Source: Hephaestia sp. MAHUQ-44
GTDB lineage: Bacteria > Pseudomonadota > Alphaproteobacteria > Sphingomonadales > Sphingomonadaceae
NCBI RefSeq assembly: GCF_023806085.1
Contig: NZ_JAMSLX010000006.1
Coordinates: forward strand, 7,501-71,500
Length of the DNA stretch: 64,000 bases
Reading direction: 5' to 3'
Shown here: piece after piece, positions 46,350 through 56,220 of the stretch
How the letters are laid out: the number at the start of each line of letters is the position of its first letter
How positions within the stretch are numbered: position 1 is the stretch's first letter
Translations under genes and position numbers: made by a program
The notes under the pieces: model-generated
Told to the model about the DNA's origin: nothing
The model's database searches: none
What the model saw: the letters and a program-made list of their open reading frames with translations, nothing else

Positions 46350-47612
46350 TCACGCGATCAATAGCCCCGCGAGCGCGGCCGACATCAGATTGGCGAGGCT
46401 GCCCGCGATCAGCGCGCGGATGCCGAGCTTGGCGATCATCGGGCGCTGGTTGGGGGCGAGCCCGCCGGTCACCGCCATCTGGATCGCGATCGACGAGAAA
46501 TTGGCGAAGCCGCACAGCGCAAAGGTGACGACCGCGACGGTGCGCGGGCTGAGTGTATCCTGCACCTGCCCGAGATCGATATAGGCGACGAATTCGTTGA
46601 GCACGATCTTCTCGCCGAAGAAGCCGCCCGCCGCGCCCGCTTCGTGCCAGGGGATGTTGAGCAGGAACATGACCGGCTTGAACACCATGCCGAGCAGCCC
46701 CTGAAAGGTCAGCCCCGGCAGCCCCACCAGATTGCCCACCCCGGTGAGCAGCCCGTTGGCGAGCGCGACCAGCGCGACGAAGGCAAGCACCATCGCGCCG
46801 ACCGCGACCGCGAGCTTGACCCCGGTCTGCGCCCCTTGCGCGGCGGCCATGATGATGTTGGCGGGCTTTTCCTCATCGTGCGTCGCATCGGCCAGCGCGA
46901 TTTTTTCATCCTCGGGATGGTCGCCCAGCGGCAGCTCGCCATCGGTATCGGCGGGCGTATCGGGCATGATGAGCTTGGCCATCAGGATGCCGCCGGGCGC
47001 CGCCATGAACGAGGCGGCAAGCAGATAATCGATGCGGATGCCCATCGAGGCATAGGCCGCGAGGATCGTCCCCGCGACCCCGGCCATGCCGCTGGTCATC
47101 ACCGTGAACAATTGCGCTGGCGTGAGGCCGGCCAGATAGGGCCGAATGACGAGCGGCGATTCGCTTTGGCCGACGAAGATGTTGGCCGCCGCGCACAAGG
47201 ATTCGACCTTGGAGACGCCGATCACTTTCTCGATCCCGCCGCCGATCCAGCGCACGACGAGCTGCATGATCCCGAGATAATAGAGGATCGAGACGAGGCT
47301 CGCGAAGAAGATGATGACCGGCAGCGCGGCGATCGCGAAGCTGTTGCCGCCGATGTCGGGGCTCGCGAGCGGGCCGAAGATGAAATCGACCCCGGCCTTG
47401 GCATAGCCGAGCAGATTGGAGACCCCGCCCGACAGAAAGGCGAGCACCGATTTGCCCCACGGCACGTAGAGCACCAGCACCGCGATCCCGACCTGGAGCG
47501 CGAACGCGGCGCCGACGACGCGCAGGCGGATCGCGCGGCGATCGGTGGAGAGCGCGACGGCGATCCCGAGGATGAGCAGGATGCCGGCGATGCCGATCAG
47601 GATTCGTGTCAT
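46350..47612 (-). CDS. NupC/CNT family nucleoside transporter
   Basis: 420 residues, about ten transmembrane helices; concentrative nucleoside importer driven by protons or sodium. Family motifs: LYYLGIMQLVVRWIGGGIEK, FVGQSESPLVIRPYLAGLT and the late ALCGFANFSSIAIQMAVTGG. A longer polar loop lies at about 219-250 (DTPADTDGELPLGDHPEDEK), where family members vary. ATG 47612. Confidence 0.93.
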   Translation of the reverse strand: MTRILIGIAGILLILGIAVALSTDRRAIRLRVVGAAFALQVGIAVLVLYVPWGKSVLAFLSGGVSNLLGYAKAGVDFIFGPLASPDIGGNSFAIAALPVIIFFASLVSILYYLGIMQLVVRWIGGGIEKVIGVSKVESLCAAANIFVGQSESPLVIRPYLAGLTPAQLFTVMTSGMAGVAGTILAAYASMGIRIDYLLAASFMAAPGGILMAKLIMPDTPADTDGELPLGDHPEDEKIALADATHDEEKPANIIMAAAQGAQTGVKLAVAVGAMVLAFVALVALANGLLTGVGNLVGLPGLTFQGLLGMVFKPVMFLLNIPWHEAGAAGGFFGEKIVLNEFVAYIDLGQVQDTLSPRTVAVVTFALCGFANFSSIAIQMAVTGGLAPNQRPMIAKLGIRALIAGSLANLMSAALAGLLIA

Positions 47613-47785
47613 GCGATGGCAGTTCCGCGCTTACGATCAGGAGCACGCGGCCCCCGGCTGCGCGACGGCAACGATGACACGACGTTCGGCGCGACGCTAG
47701 ACCTATCGTGTGCTCGCCTCCCCCGTTTCCCCGCGGCGTACAAGGTGCTTTTGCATCGCGATTCTTTTGACTAGCATCGCGCGCC

Positions 47786-48475
47786 ATGAGCCAATCCGCG
47801 CCCGCGATCCCACGATCGCTTTTCGCTTTCTCGATCTTCTACGGCGGGATGGTCTGCATCGCAGGCGTGCTCGGCAACAAGCAGGTATCGCTGGGGCCGG
47901 TATCCGAACTGGGCAACCTGTTCGGCATCGGCCCGCTGGCGGTGGAAGCGGGGATCTTCGCGTTCCTGCTGCTCGTCGTCACCTCGAGCGCGGTCGCCGA
48001 GCTGCACGGGCGCACCCTCGCCAACCGGCTGGTGCTGATCGGCTTCGTGCCGCTGATCGTATCGATCATCCTGTCGGTGATCGTCCACGCGCTGCCCGCA
48101 TCGCCGGCGATGCAGCCCGAGAATCGCGACGCCATCCAGCGCATTCTGGGCGGCACCTGGCGCATCTGGACCGGCGGGATCGTCGCCTATGGGATTTCGC
48201 AGACGCTCAACGTCACGATCTTCTCGGCGCTCAAGGGGCACGAGGGCAGCCGGCTGCTGTGGCTGCGCGCCGCGCTCGCCAGCATCCTCAGCCAGATCGT
48301 CGACACGTTGCTGTTCGTCACGATTGCCTTTGCGGGCGTGTTCCCGATCGGCGAATTGCTCGCCGGGCAGATGCTCGCCAAGGTGGTGCTCTCCGCGGTG
48401 CTGGTGCCGCCGGTGATCTATCTGTTCGTCGCGATCGGACGGCGGCTCGATGGTTCTCCTCGGGTCGAAGCGTGA
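47786..48475 (+). CDS. Queuosine precursor transporter (YhhQ/VUT family)
   Basis: 229 residues, six or more hydrophobic helices. Family features: the early AGVLGNKQVSL segment, AELHGRTLANRLVLIGF and SQIVDTLLFVTIAFAG. VUT proteins import preQ0/preQ1 for tRNA queuosine. No preQ1 riboswitch could be recognised in the 173-bp leader, which otherwise appears empty. Confidence 0.88.
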   Translation: MSQSAPAIPRSLFAFSIFYGGMVCIAGVLGNKQVSLGPVSELGNLFGIGPLAVEAGIFAFLLLVVTSSAVAELHGRTLANRLVLIGFVPLIVSIILSVIVHALPASPAMQPENRDAIQRILGGTWRIWTGGIVAYGISQTLNVTIFSALKGHEGSRLLWLRAALASILSQIVDTLLFVTIAFAGVFPIGELLAGQMLAKVVLSAVLVPPVIYLFVAIGRRLDGSPRVEA

Positions 48476-48526
48476 CGCAAGCGCGGATGCTTTCGCTGGC
48501 GTGACCGCCACGCTATGGGAGCGCGC

Positions 48527-49426
48527 ATGACCGATCATACGCCCTCCCCCGCCTTGCTCGCCAAGGCCGAAACGCTCACCGAGGCGCTGCCCTATCTCCA
48601 GCGCTATGCGGGCGAGACCTTCGTCGTCAAATATGGCGGCCACGCGATGGGCGATCCCGAGGCGCAGCGCGATTTCGCCGAGGACGTGGTGCTGTTGAAG
48701 GCGGTCGGGATCAACCCGGTCGTGGTTCATGGCGGCGGGCCGCAGATCGGCGCGATGCTCAAGCGGCTGGGGGTCGAATCGCACTTCGTCGGCGGTCTCC
48801 GCGTCACCGACGCCGCCACTGCCGAGGTCGCCGAAATGGTGCTCGCCGGCAAGATCAACAAGGAGATCGTCGGCTGGATCGCGGCGCTGGGCGGGCGCGC
48901 GGTGGGGCTGTCGGGCAAGGACGCCAACCTCGTCATCGCCGAGAAGGTGCGGCGCACCGAGCCCGACCCCAATTCGGGGATCGAACGCCATGTCGATCTG
49001 GGCTTCGTCGGCGATCCGGTGCAGGTCGATCCGCGCATCCTGACCAATCTCGCGGCGGACAATTTCATTCCCGTGGTGGCGCCGGTGGCGCTGGGCGCGG
49101 ACGGCGCGACCTACAATATCAACGCCGACACGATGGCGGGCGCGATCGCGGGCGCGCTGGGGGCCAAGCGCTTCTTCCTGCTGACCGACGTCGCCGGCGT
49201 GCTCGACAAAGCGGGCGAATTGCTGACCGATCTCGACGAGGCGAAGATCGCCGCGCTCAAGGCCGACGGCACGATCTCGGGCGGGATGATCCCCAAGGTC
49301 GATACCTGCGTCGCCGCGGTCGAGGCGGGGGTCGAGGCCGCCGTCATCCTCGACGGGCGGATCCCGCACGGGATGCTGCTCGAAATCTTCACCCGCCGCG
49401 GCGCGGGTACCCTGATCGGGAAATAG
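48527..49426 (+). CDS. argB: Acetylglutamate kinase
   Basis: 299 residues. It phosphorylates N-acetylglutamate in arginine synthesis. The N-terminal [24 protein letters not shown] and the late [13 protein letters not shown] and [11 protein letters not shown] motifs are intact. ATG 48527 is preceded by GGGAG; the ATG 12 bases upstream is part of that site. Confidence 0.96.
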   Translation: MTDHTPSPALLAKAETLTEALPYLQRYAGETFVVKYGGHAMGDPEAQRDFAEDVVLLKAVGINPVVVHGGGPQIGAMLKRLGVESHFVGGLRVTDAATAEVAEMVLAGKINKEIVGWIAALGGRAVGLSGKDANLVIAEKVRRTEPDPNSGIERHVDLGFVGDPVQVDPRILTNLAADNFIPVVAPVALGADGATYNINADTMAGAIAGALGAKRFFLLTDVAGVLDKAGELLTDLDEAKIAALKADGTISGGMIPKVDTCVAAVEAGVEAAVILDGRIPHGMLLEIFTRRGAGTLIGK

Positions 49427-49506
49427 GCGTTGGGGCGGACAGGGGTTGTTGCCCCGCGCCGCTTTCCTGTAACCACTCCCCTTTCCTCATGCCTGCGGAG
49501 GCCCGC

Positions 49507-49812
49507 TTGATCGCCGTCTTTCAGATCCTGACGATTCTGCTCAACATCCTGTGGTGGATCATCATCGTCCAGGCGATCATGTCCTGGCTGATCGGGTTCA
49601 ACGTCATCAACCTCCACAACGAGCTCGTCCGCTCGGTGTGGTACGCGCTCGAAAAGATGACCGACCCGCTGTATCGCCCGATCCGCAAGATCATGCCCGA
49701 TTTCGGCGCGCTCGATCTGTCGCCGCTGGTCGTGCTGCTGATCATCTACATCCTGCAGGCGGTGGTGCTGCCCAATCTCGCGATGTCGCTGATCGCGCCC
49801 GTCACCTATTGA
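49507..49812 (+). CDS. YggT family membrane protein
   Basis: 101 residues with two hydrophobic helices and the YggT signature LEKMTDPLYRPIRKIMP between them. Start TTG 49507 is favoured by GGAGG at ideal spacing and a family-like first residue; ATG 49489 lacks an RBS. First gene of the yggT-DUF167-folD-marC run. Confidence 0.88.
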   Translation: MIAVFQILTILLNILWWIIIVQAIMSWLIGFNVINLHNELVRSVWYALEKMTDPLYRPIRKIMPDFGALDLSPLVVLLIIYILQAVVLPNLAMSLIAPVTY

Positions 49813-50111
49813 GCGGCTGGCGCGCGACCGAAGCGGGAATCGCGCTGGCGGTGCGCGCCACCCCGCGCGCATCGCGTGACGGCTGGGGCACGCACGGGCC
49901 CGACCATTTCGGCGTCCGCATCGCCGCCCCGCCGGTGGACGGCGCCGCCAACGAACGGCTGATCGCGTTCGTCGCCAAGGCGTTCAAGGTCGCCAAGCGC
50001 GACGTGGCGCTGATCGGCGGCGACACCGGGCGGCTCAAGCGGCTGGCGATCACGGGCGATCCCGACACGCTGGCGGGAATCGCCGCGAGCCTTTATGGGG
50101 CGCAGACATGA
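49809..50111 (+). CDS. DUF167 (YggU-like) protein
   Basis: A 100-residue small alpha/beta protein with the family core [30 protein letters not shown] and [14 protein letters not shown]. Start TTG 49809 overlaps the yggT stop as TTGA; its own stop overlaps folD as ATGA. Function unknown; the yggT-yggU pairing is conserved in proteobacteria. Confidence 0.88.
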   Translation: MSGWRATEAGIALAVRATPRASRDGWGTHGPDHFGVRIAAPPVDGAANERLIAFVAKAFKVAKRDVALIGGDTGRLKRLAITGDPDTLAGIAASLYGAQT

Positions 50112-50986
50112 CGGCAGAGATCATCGACGGAAAGGCATTCGCGCTGGGCTTGCGCGCGCGCGTGGGCGAACAGGCAGCGGCGTTCACCGCCAAGACCGGG
50201 CGCAAGCCGGGGCTTGCGGTGGTGCTCGTCGGCGAAGACCCGGCCTCGTCGGTCTATGTCCACTCCAAGGGCAAGGCGACCGCAGCGGCGGGGATGCAGG
50301 GGTTCGAGCACCGCCTGCCCGCGACCGCCAGCCAGGCCGAGCTGATCGCACTGGTCGATACGCTCAACGCCGATCCCGCGGTCGACGGCATCCTCGTCCA
50401 ATTGCCGCTGCCCAAGCACATCGACGACCGCGCGATCATCACGCGGATCGATCCCGACAAGGATGTCGACGGCTTCCACCCGGTCAATGCCGGGCGGCTC
50501 GCGACCGGGCTTGAGGGTTTCGTGCCGTGCACGCCGCTGGGCTGCCTGATACTGCTCAAGCACCAGCTCGGCGATCTCGCGGGCAAGGATGCGGTGGTCG
50601 TCGGCCGGTCGAACATCGTCGGCAAGCCGATGGCGGCGCTGCTGGTGAAGGAAAGCTGCACCGTCACGGTCGCGCATTCGCGCACCCGCGACCTCGCCGG
50701 CGTGATCCACCGCGCCGATATCGTCGTCGCCGCGGTCGGCGTGGCCCAGCTCGTCAAGGGCGAGTGGATCAAGCCGGGCGCGGTCGTGATCGATGTCGGC
50801 ATCAACCGCACCGAGGACGGGCTGGTGGGCGATGTCGATTTCGACGGCGCCGCGAGCCATGCGGCCGCGATCACCCCGGTGCCGGGCGGGGTCGGCCCGA
50901 TGACGATCGCGTGCCTGATGCGCAACACGCTGGTCTCGGCGTGCCGGCGCGAGGGCATCGCCTATGACCGGCACGCGCTGGGATGA
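50108..50986 (+). CDS. folD: Methylenetetrahydrofolate dehydrogenase/cyclohydrolase FolD
   Basis: A 292-residue bifunctional folate enzyme: NADP-dependent dehydrogenase plus cyclohydrolase. The catalytic Lys is in [15 protein letters not shown] (near 56). [31 protein letters not shown] and the [11 protein letters not shown]-terminal signature are intact. Coupled by four-base overlaps to the genes on both sides. Confidence 0.97.
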   Translation: MTAEIIDGKAFALGLRARVGEQAAAFTAKTGRKPGLAVVLVGEDPASSVYVHSKGKATAAAGMQGFEHRLPATASQAELIALVDTLNADPAVDGILVQLPLPKHIDDRAIITRIDPDKDVDGFHPVNAGRLATGLEGFVPCTPLGCLILLKHQLGDLAGKDAVVVGRSNIVGKPMAALLVKESCTVTVAHSRTRDLAGVIHRADIVVAAVGVAQLVKGEWIKPGAVVIDVGINRTEDGLVGDVDFDGAASHAAAITPVPGGVGPMTIACLMRNTLVSACRREGIAYDRHALG

Positions 50987-51624
50987 GCATCGCGGCGCTC
51001 ACCGAATTGTTCGTCTCGGCGCTGATCACCTTCTTCGTCGTTATCGATCCGCCGGGCTGCGCGCCGATCTATGCCGGGCTGACCGCGGGCGCGAGCGCAG
51101 CGCACCGGCGCGCGATGGCGATCCGCGCGGTCGGCGTCGCGGCGCTGATCCTGGTCGTGTTCGCGCTGTTCGGGCACGATATCCTGCGCGCGCTCGGCAT
51201 CAGCCTTGATAGTTTCCGCATCGCGGGCGGGATCATGCTGTTCCTGATCGCGCTCGAAATGGTGTTCGAGAAGCGCACCCAGCGCCGCGAGGATCGCGCG
51301 CAGAAGATCATCGATACCCCCGAGGTGGAGGACGTCTCGATCTTCCCGATGGCGATGCCGATGATCGCCGGGCCGGGATCGATCGCGAGCGTGATGCTGC
51401 TGATGTCGCAGGGGCAGGGTATCCCGCACACGCTGGTGATCCTCTCCGCGATGGGCGTGATCCTGCTGCTCACGCTCGCCGCGCTGCTGCTGGCTGGGCC
51501 GCTGATGCGCATCCTTGGCGCGAAAATCGAGGCGGTCATCACGCGACTGCTGGGCGTGTTGCTGGCCGCGCTGGCGGCACAATTCGTCATCGACGGCCTG
51601 ATCGCAAGCTTCGGCAACGCCTGA
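50983..51624 (+). CDS. MarC family membrane protein
   Basis: 213 residues, six hydrophobic helices. The N-terminal [17 protein letters not shown] and the central [20 protein letters not shown] motif define the MarC/UPF0056 family of inner-membrane proteins of unknown function. ATG overlaps folD. The last helix shows [20 protein letters not shown]. Confidence 0.93.
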   Translation: MSIAALTELFVSALITFFVVIDPPGCAPIYAGLTAGASAAHRRAMAIRAVGVAALILVVFALFGHDILRALGISLDSFRIAGGIMLFLIALEMVFEKRTQRREDRAQKIIDTPEVEDVSIFPMAMPMIAGPGSIASVMLLMSQGQGIPHTLVILSAMGVILLLTLAALLLAGPLMRILGAKIEAVITRLLGVLLAALAAQFVIDGLIASFGNA

Positions 51625-51706
51625 CGCGGGCGGCCGCCCTCGCCTCGGCGGGCAAAAGAGTATATGATCGCCGGTGCGGGAGGGCTGGGCTTCGGGAGAG
51701 GCACCA

Positions 51707-52495
51707 ATGACGACGCTCGCTCAATCGACCCCCGCCCCCGATGCGGCGGAGACGCGCATCCACCAGATCGACGGCGACGACCTGCGCTGGGCGCTGCGTG
51801 AAGGCTGGAACGATTTCCGATCGATGCGCGGCGACATCCTGTTCGCGGCCTTGCTCTATCCGCTGATCGGGTTGATCGCGGCGGCGATCACGTTCGATTC
51901 GCGGCTGCTGCCGTTGTTCTTTCCGCTCGTCGCCGGGCTCTCGATCCTCGGGCCGATCGTCTCATCGGGCTTTTACGAACTCGCGCGCCGCCGCGAGGAA
52001 GGGCGCGAGGCGAACTGGACGCACTTCCTCGATCCGCTCCGCGAACGACGGCGCGGGATCGTCGAGCTGACGATCTGGCTCGTCATGCTTTTCCTGATCT
52101 GGCTCGGGGTCGCGTGGCTGGTCTACGATCTGACGCTGGGCGCGCTGGCGCCGGCCGATATCGGCAGCTTCCTCACCGCGCTGTTCACCACGCGCGAAGG
52201 CTGGACGATGATCGTTCTGGGCAATGTCGCGGGCGCCGTTCTCGCCGCGGTCACGATCGCGACGACGCTGGTCGCGGCGCCGATGGTGGTCGACAAGGCG
52301 GTCGAAGCCGACAGCGCGATCGCCGTGTCGCTGCGGGCAACGCGGGCCAATGCCGGCACGATCACCCGCTGGGGGCTGATCGTCGTCGCGCTGCTCGTGA
52401 TCGGCGCGATTCCGGTGTTCATCGGGCTGGCGGTGGTGCTGCCGGTGCTCGGCTACGCGACCTGGCACCTTTATACGCGGCTGGTGGAGCGGTGA
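51707..52495 (+). CDS. DUF2189 domain-containing membrane protein
   Basis: 262 residues, five or six hydrophobic helices after a hydrophilic N-terminus with DLRWALREGWNDFRSMRGDILFAALLYPLIG, typical of DUF2189. The function is unknown; in alphaproteobacteria such proteins are found alone. ATG 51707 has GGGAGAGG upstream. Confidence 0.86.
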   Translation: MTTLAQSTPAPDAAETRIHQIDGDDLRWALREGWNDFRSMRGDILFAALLYPLIGLIAAAITFDSRLLPLFFPLVAGLSILGPIVSSGFYELARRREEGREANWTHFLDPLRERRRGIVELTIWLVMLFLIWLGVAWLVYDLTLGALAPADIGSFLTALFTTREGWTMIVLGNVAGAVLAAVTIATTLVAAPMVVDKAVEADSAIAVSLRATRANAGTITRWGLIVVALLVIGAIPVFIGLAVVLPVLGYATWHLYTRLVER

Positions 52496-52500
52496 ACCGA

Positions 52501-52664
52501 TTCCACTGACGTGGAAGCGGCACCGGCCCGCTCCCCCACCGGGTCCCCACAAAGTAATACTTTGTGGGGTGCACCCCGCCCCGCCTCCCATTCAGCATAA
52601 TGTCTTGGGAGGTGGGGCGGGGGAGCGGGCCGGTGCCGCCGCTGTTTCAGAGGGCCCTGAAACA
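52501..52664. repeat. Family B element (convergent gap DUF2189/murA)
   Basis: Order: hairpin TTCCAC/GTGGAA; arm GCACCGGCCCGCTCCCCCA; palindrome CACAAAGTAATACTTTGTG; hairpin CCGCCTCCCA/TGGGAGGTGGGG; arm GGGGGAGCGGGCCGGTGC; hairpin TGTTTCAG/CTGAAACA. It occupies nearly all of the 183-bp gap between two stop codons. Confidence 0.9.
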
Positions 52665-52678
52665 ACGGCTATAAATCC

Positions 52679-53962
52679 TCAGCCGTCGGAGACGCGCTCG
52701 ATATCCGCGCCCACCGCGGAGAGCTTTTCCTCAAGCCGTTCGTAACCGCGATCGAGGTGATAGACGCGCTGGACGTGCGTCTCGCCCTCGGCCGCGAGCC
52801 CGGCGAGGATCAGGCTCATCGAGGCACGCAGATCGGTCGCCATCACCGGCGCGCCGACCAGTTTATCCACCCCGCGCACCACGGCGGTGCGGCCGCGGAC
52901 CTGAATATCGGCGCCCATGCGCGCAAGTTCGGGCACGTGCATATAGCGATTCTCGAAGATCGTCTCGGTGAGCACGCTCGCGCCGTCGGCCTTGCACAGC
53001 ATCGCCATGAACTGCGCCTGCATGTCGGTCGCGAAACCCGGATAAGGCGCGGTCGAGAGCGTCAGCGGGCCGAGCCCGCCCGCCGCTTCGACAAGGATGC
53101 CGTTCTTGTGCTCGGTGACGGTGACGCCCGCCTCGGTGAGCGTCTGGAGCGTCGCGCGCATATCGGCGGCATGCGCGCCGATCAGATCGAGGCTGCCGCC
53201 GGTGATCGCCGCCGCGCAGGCATAGCTGCCCGCCTCGATACGATCGGGCATCACGCTGTAGGTCGTGCCGTAGAGCCGGTCGCGGCCCTCGATCTCGAGC
53301 GTTTCGGAACCGATCCCGTCGATCGAGGCACCCATCGCGACGAGCATTTTACACAGATCGACGATCTCGGGCTCGCGCGCCGCATTTTCGATGCGGCTGC
53401 CGCCCCGGGCAGCGACAGCCGCCATCAGCGCATTCTCGGTCGCGCCGACCGACACCACGGGGAAGGTGACGCAGCCGCCCGCGAGCCGCCCGCCGGGTGC
53501 GATCGCCTTGACATAGCCCGCGGTGACCTCGATTTCGGCGCCCAATTCCGCGAGCGCTTTCAAATGGAGGTCGATCGGACGGTTGCCGATCGCGCAGCCG
53601 CCGGGAAGCGACACCGTCGCCTCACCCGCGCGCCCGATCAGCGGGCCGAGGACGAGGATCGAGGCGCGCATCTTGCGCACGATGTCATAGGGCGCGTGGG
53701 TCGCGGTGAGGCGCGCCGCGCGGATCGTCATCACCCGGCCGAAATCCTCGGGCCGCGCGCCCTCGGTATGGGTCGAGGCGCCGAGCTGGTTGAGCAGATG
53801 CCCGAAACTGTCGACATCGGCGAGGCGCGGCAGATTGCGCAGCGTCACCGGTTCCTCGGTAAGCAGCGCGCACGGCATCAGCGTCAGCGCGGCGTTCTTG
53901 GCACCCGAAATCGGGAGGCGGCCCTGGAGGCGATGGCCTCCGCGGATAAGGATGCGGTCCAT
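52679..53962 (-). CDS. murA: UDP-N-acetylglucosamine 1-carboxyvinyltransferase MurA
   Basis: A 427-residue first committed enzyme of peptidoglycan synthesis, joining PEP to UDP-GlcNAc. The N-terminal [17 protein letters not shown], the catalytic-Cys region [15 protein letters not shown] (near 113) with Cys, not the fosfomycin-resistant Asp, and the late [17 protein letters not shown] are intact. The start is ATG 53962, 63 bases after the clpS stop. Confidence 0.97.
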   Translation of the reverse strand: MDRILIRGGHRLQGRLPISGAKNAALTLMPCALLTEEPVTLRNLPRLADVDSFGHLLNQLGASTHTEGARPEDFGRVMTIRAARLTATHAPYDIVRKMRASILVLGPLIGRAGEATVSLPGGCAIGNRPIDLHLKALAELGAEIEVTAGYVKAIAPGGRLAGGCVTFPVVSVGATENALMAAVAARGGSRIENAAREPEIVDLCKMLVAMGASIDGIGSETLEIEGRDRLYGTTYSVMPDRIEAGSYACAAAITGGSLDLIGAHAADMRATLQTLTEAGVTVTEHKNGILVEAAGGLGPLTLSTAPYPGFATDMQAQFMAMLCKADGASVLTETIFENRYMHVPELARMGADIQVRGRTAVVRGVDKLVGAPVMATDLRASMSLILAGLAAEGETHVQRVYHLDRGYERLEEKLSAVGADIERVSDG

Positions 53963-54025
53963 TGGCGGGCTTTAGAGCCTGTCCCGCCCAGCGGCAATGA
54001 CCGTGATGGACGCCTCAGGCGCGCA

Positions 54026-54391
54026 TCACGCCTTTTCGAGCGTGCATTGCAGCGGGTGCTGGTTCTCGCGCGCGAAATCCATCACCTGGCCAACCTTGGT
54101 CTCGGCGACCTCATAGGTGAACACGCCGCACACCCCCACCCCGCGCTGGTGGACGTGGAGCATCACCCGCGTCGCTTCCTCGATCGACATGCGGAAGAAG
54201 CGCTGGAGGCACAGAACGACGAATTCCATCGGCGTGTAATCGTCGTTGAGCATCAACACGCGATACGGCGTCGGCTGGCGCGTCCGCGTGAGCGTGCGCG
54301 TGGCAAGGCCGGTGCCTGAGCCGCCGTCCTCGTCATGGTCATCGTCGGGCGGCGACGCCATCGCCCGGGGGGTGTTGGAATGGTCGATCAT
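54026..54391 (-). CDS. clpS: ATP-dependent Clp protease adaptor ClpS
   Basis: About 121 residues. The conserved core begins at [20 protein letters not shown] and includes [14 protein letters not shown] and the [13 protein letters not shown] end, which matches full-length ClpS. ClpS delivers N-end-rule substrates to ClpAP. The N-terminus is acidic and disordered. ATG 54391 or 54361 are both possible; neither has a good RBS. Confidence 0.92.
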   Translation of the reverse strand: MIDHSNTPRAMASPPDDDHDEDGGSGTGLATRTLTRTRQPTPYRVLMLNDDYTPMEFVVLCLQRFFRMSIEEATRVMLHVHQRGVGVCGVFTYEVAETKVGQVMDFARENQHPLQCTLEKA

Positions 54392-54512
54392 GCAGGCTGA
54401 AAATATGGCAAGCCGAGGCGGAAGGGCAAGGGGCAGTGGGCGACGTTCACCCTCTTTCGTCATTCCCGACGAAAAGGGCGACCGCCGATTCGGCAGCCGC
54501 CCTGAAGCGTCC

Positions 54513-54612
54513 CCGGCCCGTTCACCCACACCACCGGCCCAAACATTACGCGGGCGATGAGCAAGCGAACGGGCCGGAGCCGCGATCGGGCTCAGCGTAA
54601 GCCGAGCCCGAT
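54513..54612. repeat. Family B-like inverted repeat between clpS and the phasin gene
   Basis: CCGGCCCGTTC (54513) and GAACGGGCCGG (54567) are an 11-bp inverted repeat around 43 bases. An adjoining hairpin, ATCGGGCTC/GAGCCCGAT (54584-54612), follows. The layout is that of family B, with arms differing by one base and a different core. It fills most of the 234-bp gap 54392-54625. Confidence 0.6.
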
Positions 54613-54625
54613 ATCGGGAGACGGA

Positions 54626-55249
54626 TCAGGCGCCGAGCTTGATCTTCTCGGCGGCAACCGCGGCGCGGCTCGACAGCGGCTGGGCAACGTCGCCCGCCAG
54701 CTTGAGCACGGCCTCGGTCTTCTTCGAGGTTTCGGCCACCACCGCATCGAACGCCGAGCGGAGATAATCGCTCTGGAGCTTGAAGAATTCGGCCGGCGAC
54801 TTGACGGCGGCGAACTGCTTCAGCGTGGCGGTAGCGTCCTCGAACGACTTGCGGCCATATTCGGCGCTGTCCTGGCCGATCGCCTCGAAGCCCTTGGCGG
54901 CAATCTTCGACGATTCGACGATCGCCTCGATATTGCCCTTGGTGAAATCATTGACCTCTTCGAACAGCTTCGTGCTCTTCTCGACCGCTGCCTTGGCGCG
55001 ATCGTTGAAATCGGCGAACAGGGTCTGGGCCTGGGCGGTGGCGTTCTTCACGGTGTTTTCCATCGGTTCGGTTTCCTTGTGAGCGGCCGCGGTCGCGGGG
55101 AATACAGATGATTCGTTAGTCGTCGCGGCAACCGTGGGGAGCGATGTCGCCGGCGCGGGCACGGGGCGCTTATTGGGCGCCGACGCACGCTTTGCGGCCG
55201 GACGGGGTGCACCTGTGGTCTGCCTGGACGAGGGATCCTTGCGGGCCAT
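54626..55249 (-). CDS. Phasin family protein
   Basis: 207 residues. An Ala/Pro/Thr-rich, basic N-terminal 60 residues precedes a phasin domain (KNATAQAQTLFADFNDRAKAAVEKSTKLF...KSPAEFFKLQSDYLRSAFD) with amphipathic helices. Phasins coat polyhydroxyalkanoate granules. The start at 55249 is favoured by AAGGAGG; a shorter reading from the internal Met at 63 would be a bare phasin domain. A promoter with a possible PhaR site lies upstream. Confidence 0.93.
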   Translation of the reverse strand: MARKDPSSRQTTGAPRPAAKRASAPNKRPVPAPATSLPTVAATTNESSVFPATAAAHKETEPMENTVKNATAQAQTLFADFNDRAKAAVEKSTKLFEEVNDFTKGNIEAIVESSKIAAKGFEAIGQDSAEYGRKSFEDATATLKQFAAVKSPAEFFKLQSDYLRSAFDAVVAETSKKTEAVLKLAGDVAQPLSSRAAVAAEKIKLGA

Positions 55250-55271
55250 CGGGCCTCCTTCTCATCGATTG

Positions 55272-55309
55272 CTGCATTGCACAATAAGCATGCCGGAAAC
55301 ACTTTTCAA
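55272..55309 (-). promoter_or_regulatory. Phasin promoter with possible PhaR box
   Basis: On the minus strand TTGAAA (55304-55309), a 17-base spacer and TATTGT (55281-55286). Overlapping the -10 on the plus strand is CTGCATTGCAC (55272-55282), close to the CTGC-N3-GCAG type of site reported for the PhaR phasin repressor. The regulatory reading is inferred. Confidence 0.6.
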
Positions 55310-55355
55310 GCGAAAATTGTGCGTCGCAACAAGGCGCGAGGGATCTTGATCGCGC

Positions 55356-55378
55356 GCGGGGGCCGTACCGGCCCCGCC
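55356..55378 (-). terminator. GC hairpin after ung
   Basis: GCGGGGGCC and GGCCCCGCC form a strong 9-bp stem (one mismatch) just past the ung stop. There is no T run, so its role as a terminator is tentative. Confidence 0.4.
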
Positions 55379-55383
55379 TCAGT

Positions 55384-56103
55384 TCAACCGACGCTTTCGG
55401 GCAGTGCCCAGTCGATCGGCGGCTGACCGGTCGCTTCCAGGAAGGCATTGATCTTGGAAAACGGGCGCGAGCCGAAGAAGCCATTATGCGCCGATAGCGG
55501 CGACGGGTGCGGCGCCTTGAGCACCAGATGGCGGCCGCCTTTATCCACCGAATCGACGAACGCCGCCTTTTTCTGCGCATATGCCCCCCAGAGCAGGAAC
55601 GCGACCGGCGTCTCGCGCGCGTTGACCAGCCGGATCACCGTATCGGTGAAGCGTTCCCAGCCGCGCCCCTGATGCGAGGCGGCGCGGCCGGCCTCGACCG
55701 TCAGCACCGCATTGAGCAGCAGCACGCCCTGTTCGGCCCAATGTTCCAGAAAGCCATGGCGCGCACGGGCGATGCCGAGATCGGCCTCGAGCTCCTTGTA
55801 GATGTTGACGAGGCTGGGCGGCACGCGGACGCCGGGCTTGACCGAAAAGCACAGGCCATGCGCCTGGCCGGGGCCGTGATACGGGTCCTGACCGATGATG
55901 ACGACGCGGACGCGCTCGATCGGGGTCAGGTCGAGCGCGCGGAACCATTCGGACCCGCGCGGAAAGATGTGCTTGCCCGCCGCCTTCTCGGCGACGAGAA
56001 ACTGCCGGAGCGCCGCCATATACGGCTGGTCGAACTCGCTCGCGAGCGGCGCGAGCCAGCTCGGATGAAGGTTGATGCCACGTTCCGTCACGTTCAGGGG
56101 CAT
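55384..56103 (-). CDS. ung: Uracil-DNA glycosylase
   Basis: A 239-residue family 1 UDG that removes uracil from DNA. The catalytic GQDPYHG has Asp73, and the C-terminal [17 protein letters not shown] carries the catalytic His and the Leu wedge. Start ATG 56103. Divergent from the carbohydrate-binding-like gene. Confidence 0.97.
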   Translation of the reverse strand: MPLNVTERGINLHPSWLAPLASEFDQPYMAALRQFLVAEKAAGKHIFPRGSEWFRALDLTPIERVRVVIIGQDPYHGPGQAHGLCFSVKPGVRVPPSLVNIYKELEADLGIARARHGFLEHWAEQGVLLLNAVLTVEAGRAASHQGRGWERFTDTVIRLVNARETPVAFLLWGAYAQKKAAFVDSVDKGGRHLVLKAPHPSPLSAHNGFFGSRPFSKINAFLEATGQPPIDWALPESVG

Positions 56104-56220
56104 GTCCGAAAGGCGCGGGTCGTGTCAACGCAGGGCGCACTGCTTGACCGTCGCGCTACACCGCCATAGCCTGCCTGCTTCGGCAGCGTCGCGAGAACGC
56201 GCCGGACCGAGGGGGTGCCC

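Noticed and set aside
47613-47785. preQ1 riboswitch upstream of the queuosine precursor transporter
   Set aside because: No recognisable aptamer hairpin or A-rich tail in the leader.
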